From Desulfoscipio geothermicus (GTDB lineage Bacteria; Bacillota; Desulfotomaculia; Desulfotomaculales; Desulfallaceae): DNA of 64,000 bases. The notes under the pieces are model-generated. The model was not told the origin of the DNA. It did no database searches and worked only from the letters and a program-made list of their open reading frames with translations. The position numbers and the translations under genes are program-made. The stretch covers positions 1 through 64,000 of the forward strand of contig JAENYS010000010.1 of the NCBI GenBank assembly GCA_016841645.1. The letters are read 5' to 3'. Within the stretch, counting starts at the first letter, position 1, and each line of letters begins with the position of its first letter. This document shows, one piece after another, positions 45,391 to 53,436 of the stretch.

Positions 45391-45642
45391 ATGGCACAAG
45401 GTCAAAAAACAAACAGAAAATTAATACCTTCCCCAGGCATGGAACAATTTAAGTGGGAAACGGCCGGTGAACTGGGTGTACAGGTTCCCCAGGGCGGGTA
45501 TATGGGTGATCTCCCCTCCCGGGTAAACGGGGCTATTGGCGGCAACATGGTTAAAAAAATGGTGGCTGCTTATGAACAAAGTCTGGCTCAGGGGCAGCAA
45601 CCTGCTACCCCACAGGTTACCAATCAGAATCCTACTGTCTAA
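45391..45642 (+). CDS. Alpha/beta-type small acid-soluble spore protein
   Basis: 83-residue DNA-coating protein of the spore core. The GPR cleavage-site region KWETAGELGV lies at about residues 20-30, followed by the conserved DLPSRVNGAIGGNMVKKMV DNA-binding helix and a Gln-rich tail. ATG 45391 follows GAGGAGGTG. It converges with gpr, which encodes the protease that degrades it at germination. Confidence 0.92.
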   Translation: MAQGQKTNRKLIPSPGMEQFKWETAGELGVQVPQGGYMGDLPSRVNGAIGGNMVKKMVAAYEQSLAQGQQPATPQVTNQNPTV

Positions 45643-45768
45643 AGGTTAATTATAATAAATCCAAATAAGGCCTCTGTCAGGTGGCTGGTCAAAGTTTAGT
45701 TTTAGTTTAGTCATCTGGCAGAAGGCTAAGCCAACAAGCGGTGCGTTGCTTGTTTTATACTTAAGGGG

Positions 45769-46719
45769 TTAGTGTAGGTAATACGCATAATCCTCAGGGC
45801 TTATACCGGGGTGCATTGTCATATTAATGGCACCGGCGATAATCTGGGCGGTATCCTCGATTAAGGTGTCGATTTCTTTTGGGGTTACGGTGAGGTTGCC
45901 ACCGAAAGGCTCCAACACATTTTTAATGGCCGCACTGGTATCTCCAGCCTGACCACCGGTGCTTTGAATATATTTTTCTATGGCATCCTGTGCTATGATA
46001 GCAGCATGAGTAACGGTGGGCACTCCGATTGCAATGACTCTGACTCCCATGGTTTCCTGATTTATACCGGATCGTTTATTACCGATGCCCGATCCAGGGT
46101 TAATGCCGGTATCGGCAATTTGAATAGTAGTGGCGATACGATTAGCGCTGCGAGCCGCCAGAGAGTCGATTGCAATAATCAATGAGGGGCGTGTCTTATC
46201 AACCACCCCGCGGACTATTTCGGCGGTTTCGATACCGGTGATACCCAGTACTCCTGGTGCCACGGCGCTTACCGGCCGCATGCCACCTTGCAGTTCTTGT
46301 GGCGCGTAGTTATATAGATGCCTGGTGACGAGACAGTGATTTACTACCTTGGGACCCAGAGCATCCGGTGTGGCGTTCCAATTACCAAGCCCAACTACCA
46401 ATACGTTTAATTCCATGGGTAAGTTAAACAGTTTCTTTAACTGTTCAGCTAAAATTTCAGCTACTTCCCGGTGCGCCTGCTGATTATTTTCCTTAATTAC
46501 CGGTGCTTCTAAAGTAATGTATTTGCCTACCGGCTTGCCCATAATCGCCTGGGCGTTTTGGTCCTCAATATGTACCGTTGTTACCGTAGCGTGTTCATAA
46601 GTATCTTTGTCCACCCGCACTCCGGGAATTTCCTGGCCGGTTTCACCACGGGTAATTTCTCTGGCCTCTAAGGCCAGGTCCAGAGATATATTCATTGTTT
46701 TTAAAAAATTACTGTCCAT
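45769..46719 (-). CDS. gpr: Germination protease GPR
   Basis: Atypical aspartic endopeptidase that cleaves alpha/beta spore proteins during germination, made as a zymogen in the forespore. Family segments: VLVVGLGNWNATPDALGP, GITGIETAEIVRG, IAIDSLAARSANRI and IGVPTVTHAA. 316 residues, with an N-terminal propeptide of about 15. The start codon is at 46719 on the minus strand, after AAAGGTGAGC. It is convergent with the spore protein gene. Confidence 0.95.
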   Translation of the reverse strand: MDSNFLKTMNISLDLALEAREITRGETGQEIPGVRVDKDTYEHATVTTVHIEDQNAQAIMGKPVGKYITLEAPVIKENNQQAHREVAEILAEQLKKLFNLPMELNVLVVGLGNWNATPDALGPKVVNHCLVTRHLYNYAPQELQGGMRPVSAVAPGVLGITGIETAEIVRGVVDKTRPSLIIAIDSLAARSANRIATTIQIADTGINPGSGIGNKRSGINQETMGVRVIAIGVPTVTHAAIIAQDAIEKYIQSTGGQAGDTSAAIKNVLEPFGGNLTVTPKEIDTLIEDTAQIIAGAINMTMHPGISPEDYAYYLH

Positions 46720-46911
46720 TATTAGTTGCTCACCTTTTTTCCGTGGATCTATCTATTTTTTTTAAACCTGTTTTGTAACGTCTGTTTATAAAAATATATT
46801 TACCCTTTTCAGTATTTATATGCAGATTTTTTTGTTGTTCTAGCTTAAAATTATTTGCTTAAAACTTTTTATGGTATAATTAAAAAGATTTGAAAGAAAG
46901 GTAGGATAATT

Positions 46912-47493
46912 TTGCGGGTAATTGCGGGAGCGGCTAAAAAAAGACGGCTCAAATCTCCTGGTAAACTTCCTGTTAGGCCTACGGCGGATCGGGTTAAAGA
47001 ATCTTTGTTCAATATCATTGGCAGCCAGTTGCCATGTTGTAGCTTTGCGGATTTATATGCCGGCACCGGTGGAGTTGGCATAGAAGCACTTAGCCGCGGG
47101 GCCACAAAGGTTTTATTTGTGGAAAAAGAACCTAGGGTTATACGTATATTACAGTATAACCTGACCATTACCGGATTGGGCGGGAACGCCGAAGTTGTTC
47201 AGGGCGATGTGCATACGGCCCTGGCTGCGGCCATGCGTAAACAAGATACCTATGATATTGTTTTTGCTGATCCGCCTTACCGGCAGGGACTGGCGGAAGA
47301 CATGTTGAATATTTTAAATAAATATCCTGTTTTGCATTTAAACGGCGTTATTGCTTTGGAAATTGGGGCAGATGAGGAGATGCCCGACCAAGTAGGTATT
47401 TATCTGTTGCAGCGGCGGGTTAAGTACGGCGATACAGCACTTGTTTTTTATCAATATTCAACACCAAAAACCCCACCATTAAGTGAAAAGTAA
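46912..47493 (+). CDS. rsmD: 16S rRNA (guanine-966-N2)-methyltransferase
   Basis: SAM-dependent rRNA methyltransferase. It has MRVIAGAAKKRRLKSP at the start, RPTADRVKESLFNI, the SAM loop FADLYAGTGGVGIEALSRG and the catalytic FADPPY. TTG 46912 follows GAAAGGTAGG. 193 residues. It is paired with coaD, as is usual in Firmicutes. Confidence 0.94.
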   Translation: MRVIAGAAKKRRLKSPGKLPVRPTADRVKESLFNIIGSQLPCCSFADLYAGTGGVGIEALSRGATKVLFVEKEPRVIRILQYNLTITGLGGNAEVVQGDVHTALAAAMRKQDTYDIVFADPPYRQGLAEDMLNILNKYPVLHLNGVIALEIGADEEMPDQVGIYLLQRRVKYGDTALVFYQYSTPKTPPLSEK

Positions 47494-47535
47494 GTTGGAG
47501 AGGTTATAAACCTTGACATGAGGAGGGCAAAAGTA

Positions 47536-48018
47536 TTGCGATTAGCAGTATATCCGGGTAGTTTCGATCCAGTTACCTATGGACACCTGGACATTATAGA
47601 ACGCACAGCGATTATGTTTGATAGGTTAATTGTTGCGGTATCCTCAAATCCATGCAAAAACCCTCTTTTTTCTACTGATGAACGGATGGACATGCTTAGA
47701 ATCGTAACCCGGCCATTTTATAATGTGGTAGTGGATCAGTTTTACGGCTTAACAGTTAATTATGCCAAAGAAAAGGAAGCTCAGGTTATTATCAGAGGAT
47801 TGAGGGCTATATCTGATTTTGAAACTGAATTTATGATGGCTTTGACCAATAAAAGTTTGCAAGGTTCAGTAGAAACGGTTTTTTTAATGACTAGGGCTGA
47901 ATTTTCTTATATTAGTTCCAGCGCAGTCAAGGAAGTGATAACATTTGGCGGCGATGTGAGAAATTTAGTGCCGCCGGTAATCCAGGAAAGGTTGCAGAAC
48001 AAAATTAATAACCGGTAG
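47536..48018 (+). CDS. coaD: Phosphopantetheine adenylyltransferase
   Basis: Penultimate enzyme of coenzyme A synthesis. It has the nucleotidyltransferase motif YPGSFDPVTYGHLDII, GLRAISDFETEFMMA and the ISSSAVKEV motif near the C-terminus. TTG 47536 is preferred because AGGAGG (47521-47526) sits inside the longer frame opened by ATG 47518. 160 residues. Confidence 0.95.
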   Translation: MRLAVYPGSFDPVTYGHLDIIERTAIMFDRLIVAVSSNPCKNPLFSTDERMDMLRIVTRPFYNVVVDQFYGLTVNYAKEKEAQVIIRGLRAISDFETEFMMALTNKSLQGSVETVFLMTRAEFSYISSSAVKEVITFGGDVRNLVPPVIQERLQNKINNR

Positions 48019-48030
48019 GAGGTGCCTGTT

Positions 48031-48483
48031 TTGGAGCTATTTAATATTTTAAATGAACTGGAGGAATTAATTGGAAACAGCCCCAAAGTTCCTATGACTA
48101 AACGTGTTTTAATAGATGAAGACAGGTTACTTGATTACTTGGATCGTATCAGAGCGTCTATGCCGGAAGAGCTGCGTCAGGCCAAATGGGTGCTTCAGGA
48201 AAGGGAAAAAGTAATCAGCGATTCCAAACGTGAAGCTGTGCGCATTATTGAGGACGCCGAAATGCAGCTTGAGAAAAAGGCTGTCGATTCGGAAATTACC
48301 CGTAAGGCTCAAGAAATGGGCGAAGAAATTCGCTTTCGCAGCGAAGAAATGGCCAGGCAAATTAAGCAGGGAGCTTTAGATTATGCCGATGAAATGCTGG
48401 CCGAACTGGAGGGAAAACTAAATAACATTTTGTCCCAAGTACAAGAAAACAGGTCTGAATTAAAAAGTGTCTCCAAAGAATAA
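48031..48483 (+). CDS. Coiled-coil protein of unknown function downstream of coaD
   Basis: About 150 residues, almost entirely charged helix (REKVISDSKREAVRIIED, EEIRFRSEEMARQIKQG), so a long coiled coil is likely. Similar clostridial genes are often labelled ATPase, but no Walker motif is seen here. TTG 48031 lies six bases after AGGAGGTG; GTG 48022 is in frame but overlaps that site. Probably co-transcribed with rsmD and coaD. Confidence 0.75.
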   Translation: MELFNILNELEELIGNSPKVPMTKRVLIDEDRLLDYLDRIRASMPEELRQAKWVLQEREKVISDSKREAVRIIEDAEMQLEKKAVDSEITRKAQEMGEEIRFRSEEMARQIKQGALDYADEMLAELEGKLNNILSQVQENRSELKSVSKE

Positions 48484-48511
48484 CTAGATTAAATACATAG
48501 AACCGGATACT

Positions 48512-48544
48512 GGTCGCCGAAACCTAAAATTTAATTCGGCGATC
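48512..48544. terminator. Hairpin between the coiled-coil gene and ylbJ, possible bidirectional terminator
   Basis: GGTCGCCGAA pairs with TTCGGCGATC (one wobble) and is followed by TCTTTGTATT on the plus strand. It overlaps the end of ylbJ. Confidence 0.4.
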
Positions 48545-49765
48545 TCTTTGTATTAATAGTAATATAAAAAATCTGTATATAATGGACAATAGTATTAATA
48601 ATAGCAGTGTGGTAACCATAGCCAGTAGAGAGTAAATGATAAAAGTCCAAGTGTGGTAGTTTGACCAGGTGAAAACGGGAGCGGTCACCGGTAAAGTCAA
48701 AAGGCCGGTCGTGCTTGTAGGATTATAAAAAAGCCAAGTAAAGCAGGCAGCCAATATGGCGTGGGTTAGACGGGTAGCCAAAAAAAGACCCATGCGGAGG
48801 TCGGTTTGGGCAATCATGCTGGCTACCTGAGCGTGTATGGAAAGACCGCTCCAGCCAAGAATCATCCCTACTGCCATCAATTGCTGCAGCTCGCTTGCTG
48901 AAGCTTCTGAGGCCATTTTGGTACCGGTGGTCATTTCAAAAAAACCGCTGGCCAGGGCAGTTAAAATATCGGGCGCAAAGCCTAGGGGGACCAGTATGAT
49001 GCCTATAGCCGATGCGATATGGCCGATGGCACCGGCTTCATTTAGCAAGCGGATAATTACAGCGAACAAAATAATGAAACCACCTATATTTATTAGTTTG
49101 GTGATAGAAGAAGCCACCGCTTCTCCCAGTAATTTGCCCAAGGGTTGTTGCTCTGCTCGCTGGTGTTGTAAAAGGGCGTTAAATGCGTTCCCTATCGACC
49201 AGGGCCGGTCACCTGCCAAGGGTGGCCGGCTCCGGTCATTACGTCCGTAAAATCGCAATATTAAGCCCAGTATAATATTAGCCAGGTAATGTGCACCGGC
49301 AATGACTAAACCCAGCTCGGGCTTGCCGAACATGCCTACCGCTACGGCGGTTAACATAAACAGTGGGCTGGAATTATTTGTAAAACACATTAGGCGTTCA
49401 CCCTCTAGCTTGGTGCACAGACCTTGCTGGCGCAGTTGGGCTGTGACCATGCTGCCAATGGGAAAACCGGATGTAAAACCAATAACCATAACAAATGCCC
49501 CGCTGCCTGGAACGTTGAACAAAGGCCTCATTATTGGCTCCAGCAGTACCCCCAAAAATTTAACAAAACCTAATCTCATAAGAATTTCTGCAGAAATAAA
49601 AAAGGGTAATAGTGAAGGGAAAACATAATTCCACCAAGTTCTCAATCCCATAGTTGCTCCATCGAAAACATCTTTGGGGTGGGAAACCATGGCAACTATA
49701 AATGCTAAAGCAAGAGCTGTCCATAATAGCGATGTTGGGAACATTTTTTTTAGGTTATGTCTCAA
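48524..49765 (-). CDS. ylbJ: Sporulation integral membrane protein YlbJ
   Basis: Multi-pass membrane protein needed for spore cortex formation in Bacillus, where it is made in the mother cell. Nine or so helices and two gate/nucleoside-recognition-type regions are seen (WWNYVFPSLLPFFISAEIL, then GFTSGFPIGSMVTAQL and TNNSSPLFML). 413 residues. The TTG at 49765 on the minus strand follows AGGGGG. Convergent with the rsmD-coaD run. Confidence 0.92.
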   Translation of the reverse strand: MRHNLKKMFPTSLLWTALALAFIVAMVSHPKDVFDGATMGLRTWWNYVFPSLLPFFISAEILMRLGFVKFLGVLLEPIMRPLFNVPGSGAFVMVIGFTSGFPIGSMVTAQLRQQGLCTKLEGERLMCFTNNSSPLFMLTAVAVGMFGKPELGLVIAGAHYLANIILGLILRFYGRNDRSRPPLAGDRPWSIGNAFNALLQHQRAEQQPLGKLLGEAVASSITKLINIGGFIILFAVIIRLLNEAGAIGHIASAIGIILVPLGFAPDILTALASGFFEMTTGTKMASEASASELQQLMAVGMILGWSGLSIHAQVASMIAQTDLRMGLFLATRLTHAILAACFTWLFYNPTSTTGLLTLPVTAPVFTWSNYHTWTFIIYSLLAMVTTLLLLILLSIIYRFFILLLIQRDRRIKF

Positions 49766-49977
49766 CAGCTTTAACCCCCTATGTATTAGAAGACCTCATA
49801 ATAAATTTAGTTTATGTGCAAATGTTTACCATGATTACTTAATATTGTTTAACCTTTAAATTAGCTATCTTGGAGTTTTGGGTATAGCATTTTTTATTGA
49901 TGATCGATACCTCCCCACTTGACAAATAACCTACATATTTTATATAATTTTACCTGTTGAACTATGGAGGGGTGTTT

Positions 49978-50493
49978 ATGCCCTTTTTGGATGTAGAACG
50001 ACTTAAAAAAGTAAAGGGTGAACGCCGGAGGGTAGTTTTTACCGGTTCATTACCCGTGTTGAAACTGGAAGACAGCGAGTTTTGCTTTGTGGAACCGGCG
50101 CAGTTTGAACTTATGCTGACTAATGTGGGCAGCAGCGCCGTAGATGTAGAGGGTCAAGTGCAGGTCGCGCTAAAAGTACCCTGCAGCCGTTGTTTGCAGC
50201 ACTTTGCTTATAGTTTAAACGTGCCGTTCAGTGAAACCTATTACGAAAAAAACCAGCCGGCCCACAGTGGTAAGACCGAGGAATGGGTAGCCTATTCCGG
50301 TGATTACATAGATATTACGCCGGAGGTTTTGGGTACGGTTTTAATGAATTTACCAATGCGGTTTATTTGCAGCGAACAGTGTCGGGGTTTGTGCCCCATT
50401 TGTGGTGTGGACCTGAATACTCAACAGTGTAATTGCATCCGGGAGGATATAGACCCACGCCTGGCTAAATTACAAGAATTATTGAAGTCATAA
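49978..50493 (+). CDS. DUF177 (YceD-type) protein
   Basis: Conserved protein linked to 23S rRNA and L32 production. It has the DUF177 core VPCSRCLQHFAYSLNVPFSE and a C-terminal cysteine cluster (CSEQCRGLCPICG, QCNC) that could bind zinc. ATG 49978 follows GGAGGGG; a TTG at 49957 is in frame upstream of that site. It precedes rpmF by 21 bases, the near-universal arrangement. Confidence 0.92.
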   Translation: MPFLDVERLKKVKGERRRVVFTGSLPVLKLEDSEFCFVEPAQFELMLTNVGSSAVDVEGQVQVALKVPCSRCLQHFAYSLNVPFSETYYEKNQPAHSGKTEEWVAYSGDYIDITPEVLGTVLMNLPMRFICSEQCRGLCPICGVDLNTQQCNCIREDIDPRLAKLQELLKS

Positions 50494-50514
50494 ATTAAAG
50501 GGGGTGGATGAAGT

Positions 50515-50691
50515 ATGGGTGTACCAAAGAGGAGAACTTCCAAGCAAAAAAAGCGGCAGCGCAGGGCACATTGGAAAATTGACGCCCCCGAGCTGACAAA
50601 TTGCCCGCAATGCCATGAACTGATGGCACCGCACCGGGTTTGCCCCAGCTGTGGTTACTACAAGGGAAGAGAAGTAGTGGCGGTAAAATAA
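50515..50691 (+). CDS. rpmF: 50S ribosomal protein L32
   Basis: 58-residue ribosomal protein beginning MGVPKRRTSKQKKRQRRAHW, with two zinc cysteine pairs (CPQC and CPSC). ATG 50515 follows GGGGGTGG. It is followed by a terminator and then the fapR operon. Confidence 0.97.
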   Translation: MGVPKRRTSKQKKRQRRAHWKIDAPELTNCPQCHELMAPHRVCPSCGYYKGREVVAVK

Positions 50692-50706
50692 AGAAGAATT
50701 TACCAG

Positions 50707-50735
50707 AATAAGCTCTAATTGGGGCTTATTTTTTT
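50707..50735 (+). terminator. Intrinsic terminator of rpmF
   Basis: AATAAGCT pairs with GGCTTATT (one wobble) and ends in seven T. Confidence 0.75.
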
Positions 50736-50747
50736 ATGCATAAATGG

Positions 50748-50798
50748 TTGCTTTTTTTTCCCAGTTGAGGTATACTCTGATCTGATACCTGGTGCTAA
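50748..50798 (+). promoter_or_regulatory. fapR promoter with FapR-like operator
   Basis: TTGCTT (50748-50753) and TATACT (50771-50776) have a 17-base spacer. CTGATACCTGGTGCTAA (50782-50798) covers the expected start point and matches the FapR palindrome (TTAGTACCT core, then GGTACTAA) at 13 of 17 positions. FapR would repress its own operon until malonyl-CoA rises. Confidence 0.6.
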
Positions 50799-50827
50799 AG
50801 TTACAGGTACTATGGCAAGGTGTAATT

Positions 50828-51418
50828 ATGGGCAAAAGCAATGTGGTAAAATCTGAAAGGCATGGGTTATTAATAAGGAACCTGGCCGGCAACCCATTTT
50901 TGACCGACGACGAATTGGCGCAGCTGCTGGGGGTAAGTATTCAAACCGTCAGGCTGGACAGGGCAGAGTTGGATATTCCCGAGATGCGGGAGCGCGTCAA
51001 AAAAATGGCCCGGGGAGCCTACCAAAACCTAAGGTCTATTGAGGACCATGAGGTGGTGGGTGAGTTGGTCAGCCTGGAAATTGGCCTGCAAGGTATGTCG
51101 ATGCTTAATGTTAGCGGAGAAATGACCTTGCGCAAGACTAGAGTGCTGGATGGGCAATATCTATTTGCCCAGGCTAATTCACTGGCGCTGGCCCTTATTG
51201 ATACCGAGGTGGCGCTTACCGGTACGTCCAAAGTCAGTTTTAAAAGACCGGTTTTCCAAGGCGAAAAAGTAGTTGCCCGGGCCAATGTTACTCGAAGAAA
51301 AAATAATAAATATATGATTAGAGTTTATTCCCATGTTCAAGACGAATTAGTATTTCAAGGAAAATTTTTGGTGTTTGACCTTTCCAAGGAGGTTAACCGG
51401 CTTGAAGATAGCCATTGA
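50828..51418 (+). CDS. fapR: Fatty acid and phospholipid biosynthesis regulator FapR
   Basis: Repressor of lipid synthesis genes released by malonyl-CoA. An N-terminal helix-turn-helix (about 10-55, LTDDELAQLLGVSIQTVRLDRAEL) and a C-terminal hotdog domain (about 75-190, LFAQANSLALALIDTEVALTG, VARANVTRRKNNKYM) are clear. ATG 50828 follows AAGGTG. Its end overlaps the plsX start by 17 bases. Confidence 0.95.
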   Translation: MGKSNVVKSERHGLLIRNLAGNPFLTDDELAQLLGVSIQTVRLDRAELDIPEMRERVKKMARGAYQNLRSIEDHEVVGELVSLEIGLQGMSMLNVSGEMTLRKTRVLDGQYLFAQANSLALALIDTEVALTGTSKVSFKRPVFQGEKVVARANVTRRKNNKYMIRVYSHVQDELVFQGKFLVFDLSKEVNRLEDSH

Positions 51419-52406
51419 TGCTATGGGCGGCGATTACGCACCCAGAGAAATTGTTCGTGGTGCATGGGAGGCTTACCAAGAAAGCGGACAGCAAATTATT
51501 TTGGTAGGCGACCGCAGTATTTTAACGAATGAATTAAAGCAGCTGGGTGATAACTATGCCGGCTTGGAGATTGTGCATGCCGATGAGGTAATTGCCATGG
51601 ACGATGCGCCGGCCGTGGCTGTGCGGCGCAAAAAAAACTCCTCAATGGTAATGGCTGCCGAGCTGGTCAGGGATGGTCACGCTAGTGCAATGGTTTCCGC
51701 CGGCAGCACCGGTGCCACTATGGCTGCTGCGCTGTTGCGCCTGGGTCGTATCCCCGGTATAGCCCGGCCGGCCATAGCCAGTGTGCTGCCTACGGAAAAC
51801 AGCGTTACCCTATTGCTGGACGTGGGTGCCAATGTAGATTGCAAACCCAAACACTTAGTGCAATTTGCGTTAATGGGATCTCTTTATGCACATAAGATTT
51901 TAAGCATAGAAGTCCCCCGGGTTGGCCTTTTAAATGTAGGCGAGGAAAGTACAAAGGGCAATGAACTGACTCAGGATACTTACACGCTGCTGCAGGAGGC
52001 TCCTGTCCATTTTTATGGTAATGTAGAAGGTCGCGATATCTTTAAGGGTACTGTTGATGTAGTAGTTTGTGATGGGTTTGTAGGCAATGTGGTTTTAAAA
52101 ACCAGCGAAGGCTTGGCCGATGTATTAATGAAAATGACCAGCCAGGCGATGCGGCAAAGCAGTCTGGCTAAAATTGGCGCTACTTTGACATTACCTGCTT
52201 TAAAGAAATTAGGCAAAAAGTTGCATTATTCCGAGTACGGTGGTGCGCCGCTGCTGGGTATAAACGGGGTAGCCATTGTCAGCCATGGCAGTTCTAAAGC
52301 GCTGGCCATTAAAAACGCCGTATATCGGGCACGGGAATCAGTGGAAAATGGGCTGATCAGCGCCATTAGCGATAGCCTTAACAATAATGAGCACAAGGTG
52401 GGGTAA
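51402..52406 (+). CDS. plsX: Phosphate acyltransferase PlsX
   Basis: Makes acyl-phosphate from acyl-ACP, first step of phospholipid synthesis. It begins MKIAIDAMGGDYAP and has VSAGSTGATMAAALLRLGRI, DVGANVDCKP and CDGFVGNVVLKTSEG. TTG 51402 is selected because AAGGAGG (51387-51393) lies between it and the upstream TTG 51375. 334 residues. Confidence 0.95.
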   Translation: MKIAIDAMGGDYAPREIVRGAWEAYQESGQQIILVGDRSILTNELKQLGDNYAGLEIVHADEVIAMDDAPAVAVRRKKNSSMVMAAELVRDGHASAMVSAGSTGATMAAALLRLGRIPGIARPAIASVLPTENSVTLLLDVGANVDCKPKHLVQFALMGSLYAHKILSIEVPRVGLLNVGEESTKGNELTQDTYTLLQEAPVHFYGNVEGRDIFKGTVDVVVCDGFVGNVVLKTSEGLADVLMKMTSQAMRQSSLAKIGATLTLPALKKLGKKLHYSEYGGAPLLGINGVAIVSHGSSKALAIKNAVYRARESVENGLISAISDSLNNNEHKVG

Positions 52407-52410
52407 GCCG

Positions 52411-53424
52411 ATGGCAGTTGAAATAATCCGCGTCGGTATTGTGGGTATAGGTACCTATGCGCCGGAACGGATATTAACTAATTTTGATTTACAGCAAACC
52501 TTGGATACAAGTGATGAATGGATATACTCTCGTTCGGGTATCAGGGAAAGACGGATAGTGGCCGAGAATGAAGCTACTTCAGACCAGGCTCTGGTGGCTT
52601 CGCAAAGGGCTCTAGAAGATGCTGGAGTGCGGCCGGGGGAAGTGGATCTGATTATTACGGCTACCAACACCCCGGATATGCTTTTCCCCGCCACGGCCTG
52701 CTTGTTGCAGGACAGGCTGGGCGCAACCCGGGCCGGGGCTTTTGATCTTTTGGCGGGTTGTACCGGATTCATTTATGGTGTTATAGTAGGGGCTCAGTTT
52801 ATTTCTGCCGGTACGGCAGATACAGTTCTGGTAACCGGCGCGGAAACAATGTCGCGGGTAATCAACTGGAAAGACCGCAATACCTGTGTGCTTTTTGGTG
52901 ACGGTGCCGGTGCAGTGGTATTGCGTAGGGTGCCGGACGACAGGGGTATTTTATCCTCTATGCTGGGCTCCGACGGCAGTGGCGGTAAGTTTCTCAATAT
53001 GCCTGCGGGCGGTTCCCGCCAACCGGCAAGTAGCGAAACTTTAGCTCAGGAATTAAATTATTTACACATGAACGGTCGTGAGGTATTTAAATTTGCAGTA
53101 CGGGCTATGGAGGACGGTGCGTCCGAGGTTCTGCGACGGGCCGGCCTGACCAAGGCTGATGTGGATTTTTTAGTACCCCATCAGGCCAATATTCGTATTA
53201 TAGAACATGCCGCCAAAAGATTGAAACTGCCCATGGAGCGGGTAGCTGTTAACGTGGATCGTTATGGTAATACTTCCACAGCATCAGTTCCGCTGGCACT
53301 GGACGAAGCGTTACAAAGCGGAAAAATAAAAGACGGCGATAATGTGATTCTCGTTGGTTTTGGTGCTGGACTCACATGGGCCGGCCTGCTGATTAAGTGG
53401 TATGACGCTAAAAAGCAGGGGTAG
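52411..53424 (+). CDS. fabH: 3-oxoacyl-ACP synthase III
   Basis: Starts fatty acid synthesis by condensing an acyl-CoA with malonyl-ACP. Catalytic triad: Cys in LLAGCTGFIYG, His in PHQANIRI and Asn in DRYGNTSTASVP. 337 residues from ATG 52411, which follows AAGGTGGGG four bases after plsX. The next gene is in the same frame after one stop codon. Confidence 0.96.
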   Translation: MAVEIIRVGIVGIGTYAPERILTNFDLQQTLDTSDEWIYSRSGIRERRIVAENEATSDQALVASQRALEDAGVRPGEVDLIITATNTPDMLFPATACLLQDRLGATRAGAFDLLAGCTGFIYGVIVGAQFISAGTADTVLVTGAETMSRVINWKDRNTCVLFGDGAGAVVLRRVPDDRGILSSMLGSDGSGGKFLNMPAGGSRQPASSETLAQELNYLHMNGREVFKFAVRAMEDGASEVLRRAGLTKADVDFLVPHQANIRIIEHAAKRLKLPMERVAVNVDRYGNTSTASVPLALDEALQSGKIKDGDNVILVGFGAGLTWAGLLIKWYDAKKQG

Positions 53425-53436
53425 GAGGGAAAAGGT

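Noticed and set aside
45658-45735. Imperfect stem between the spore protein gene and gpr as a terminator
   Set aside because: Pairing needs a bulge and wobble and no T run follows on either strand; too weak to call.
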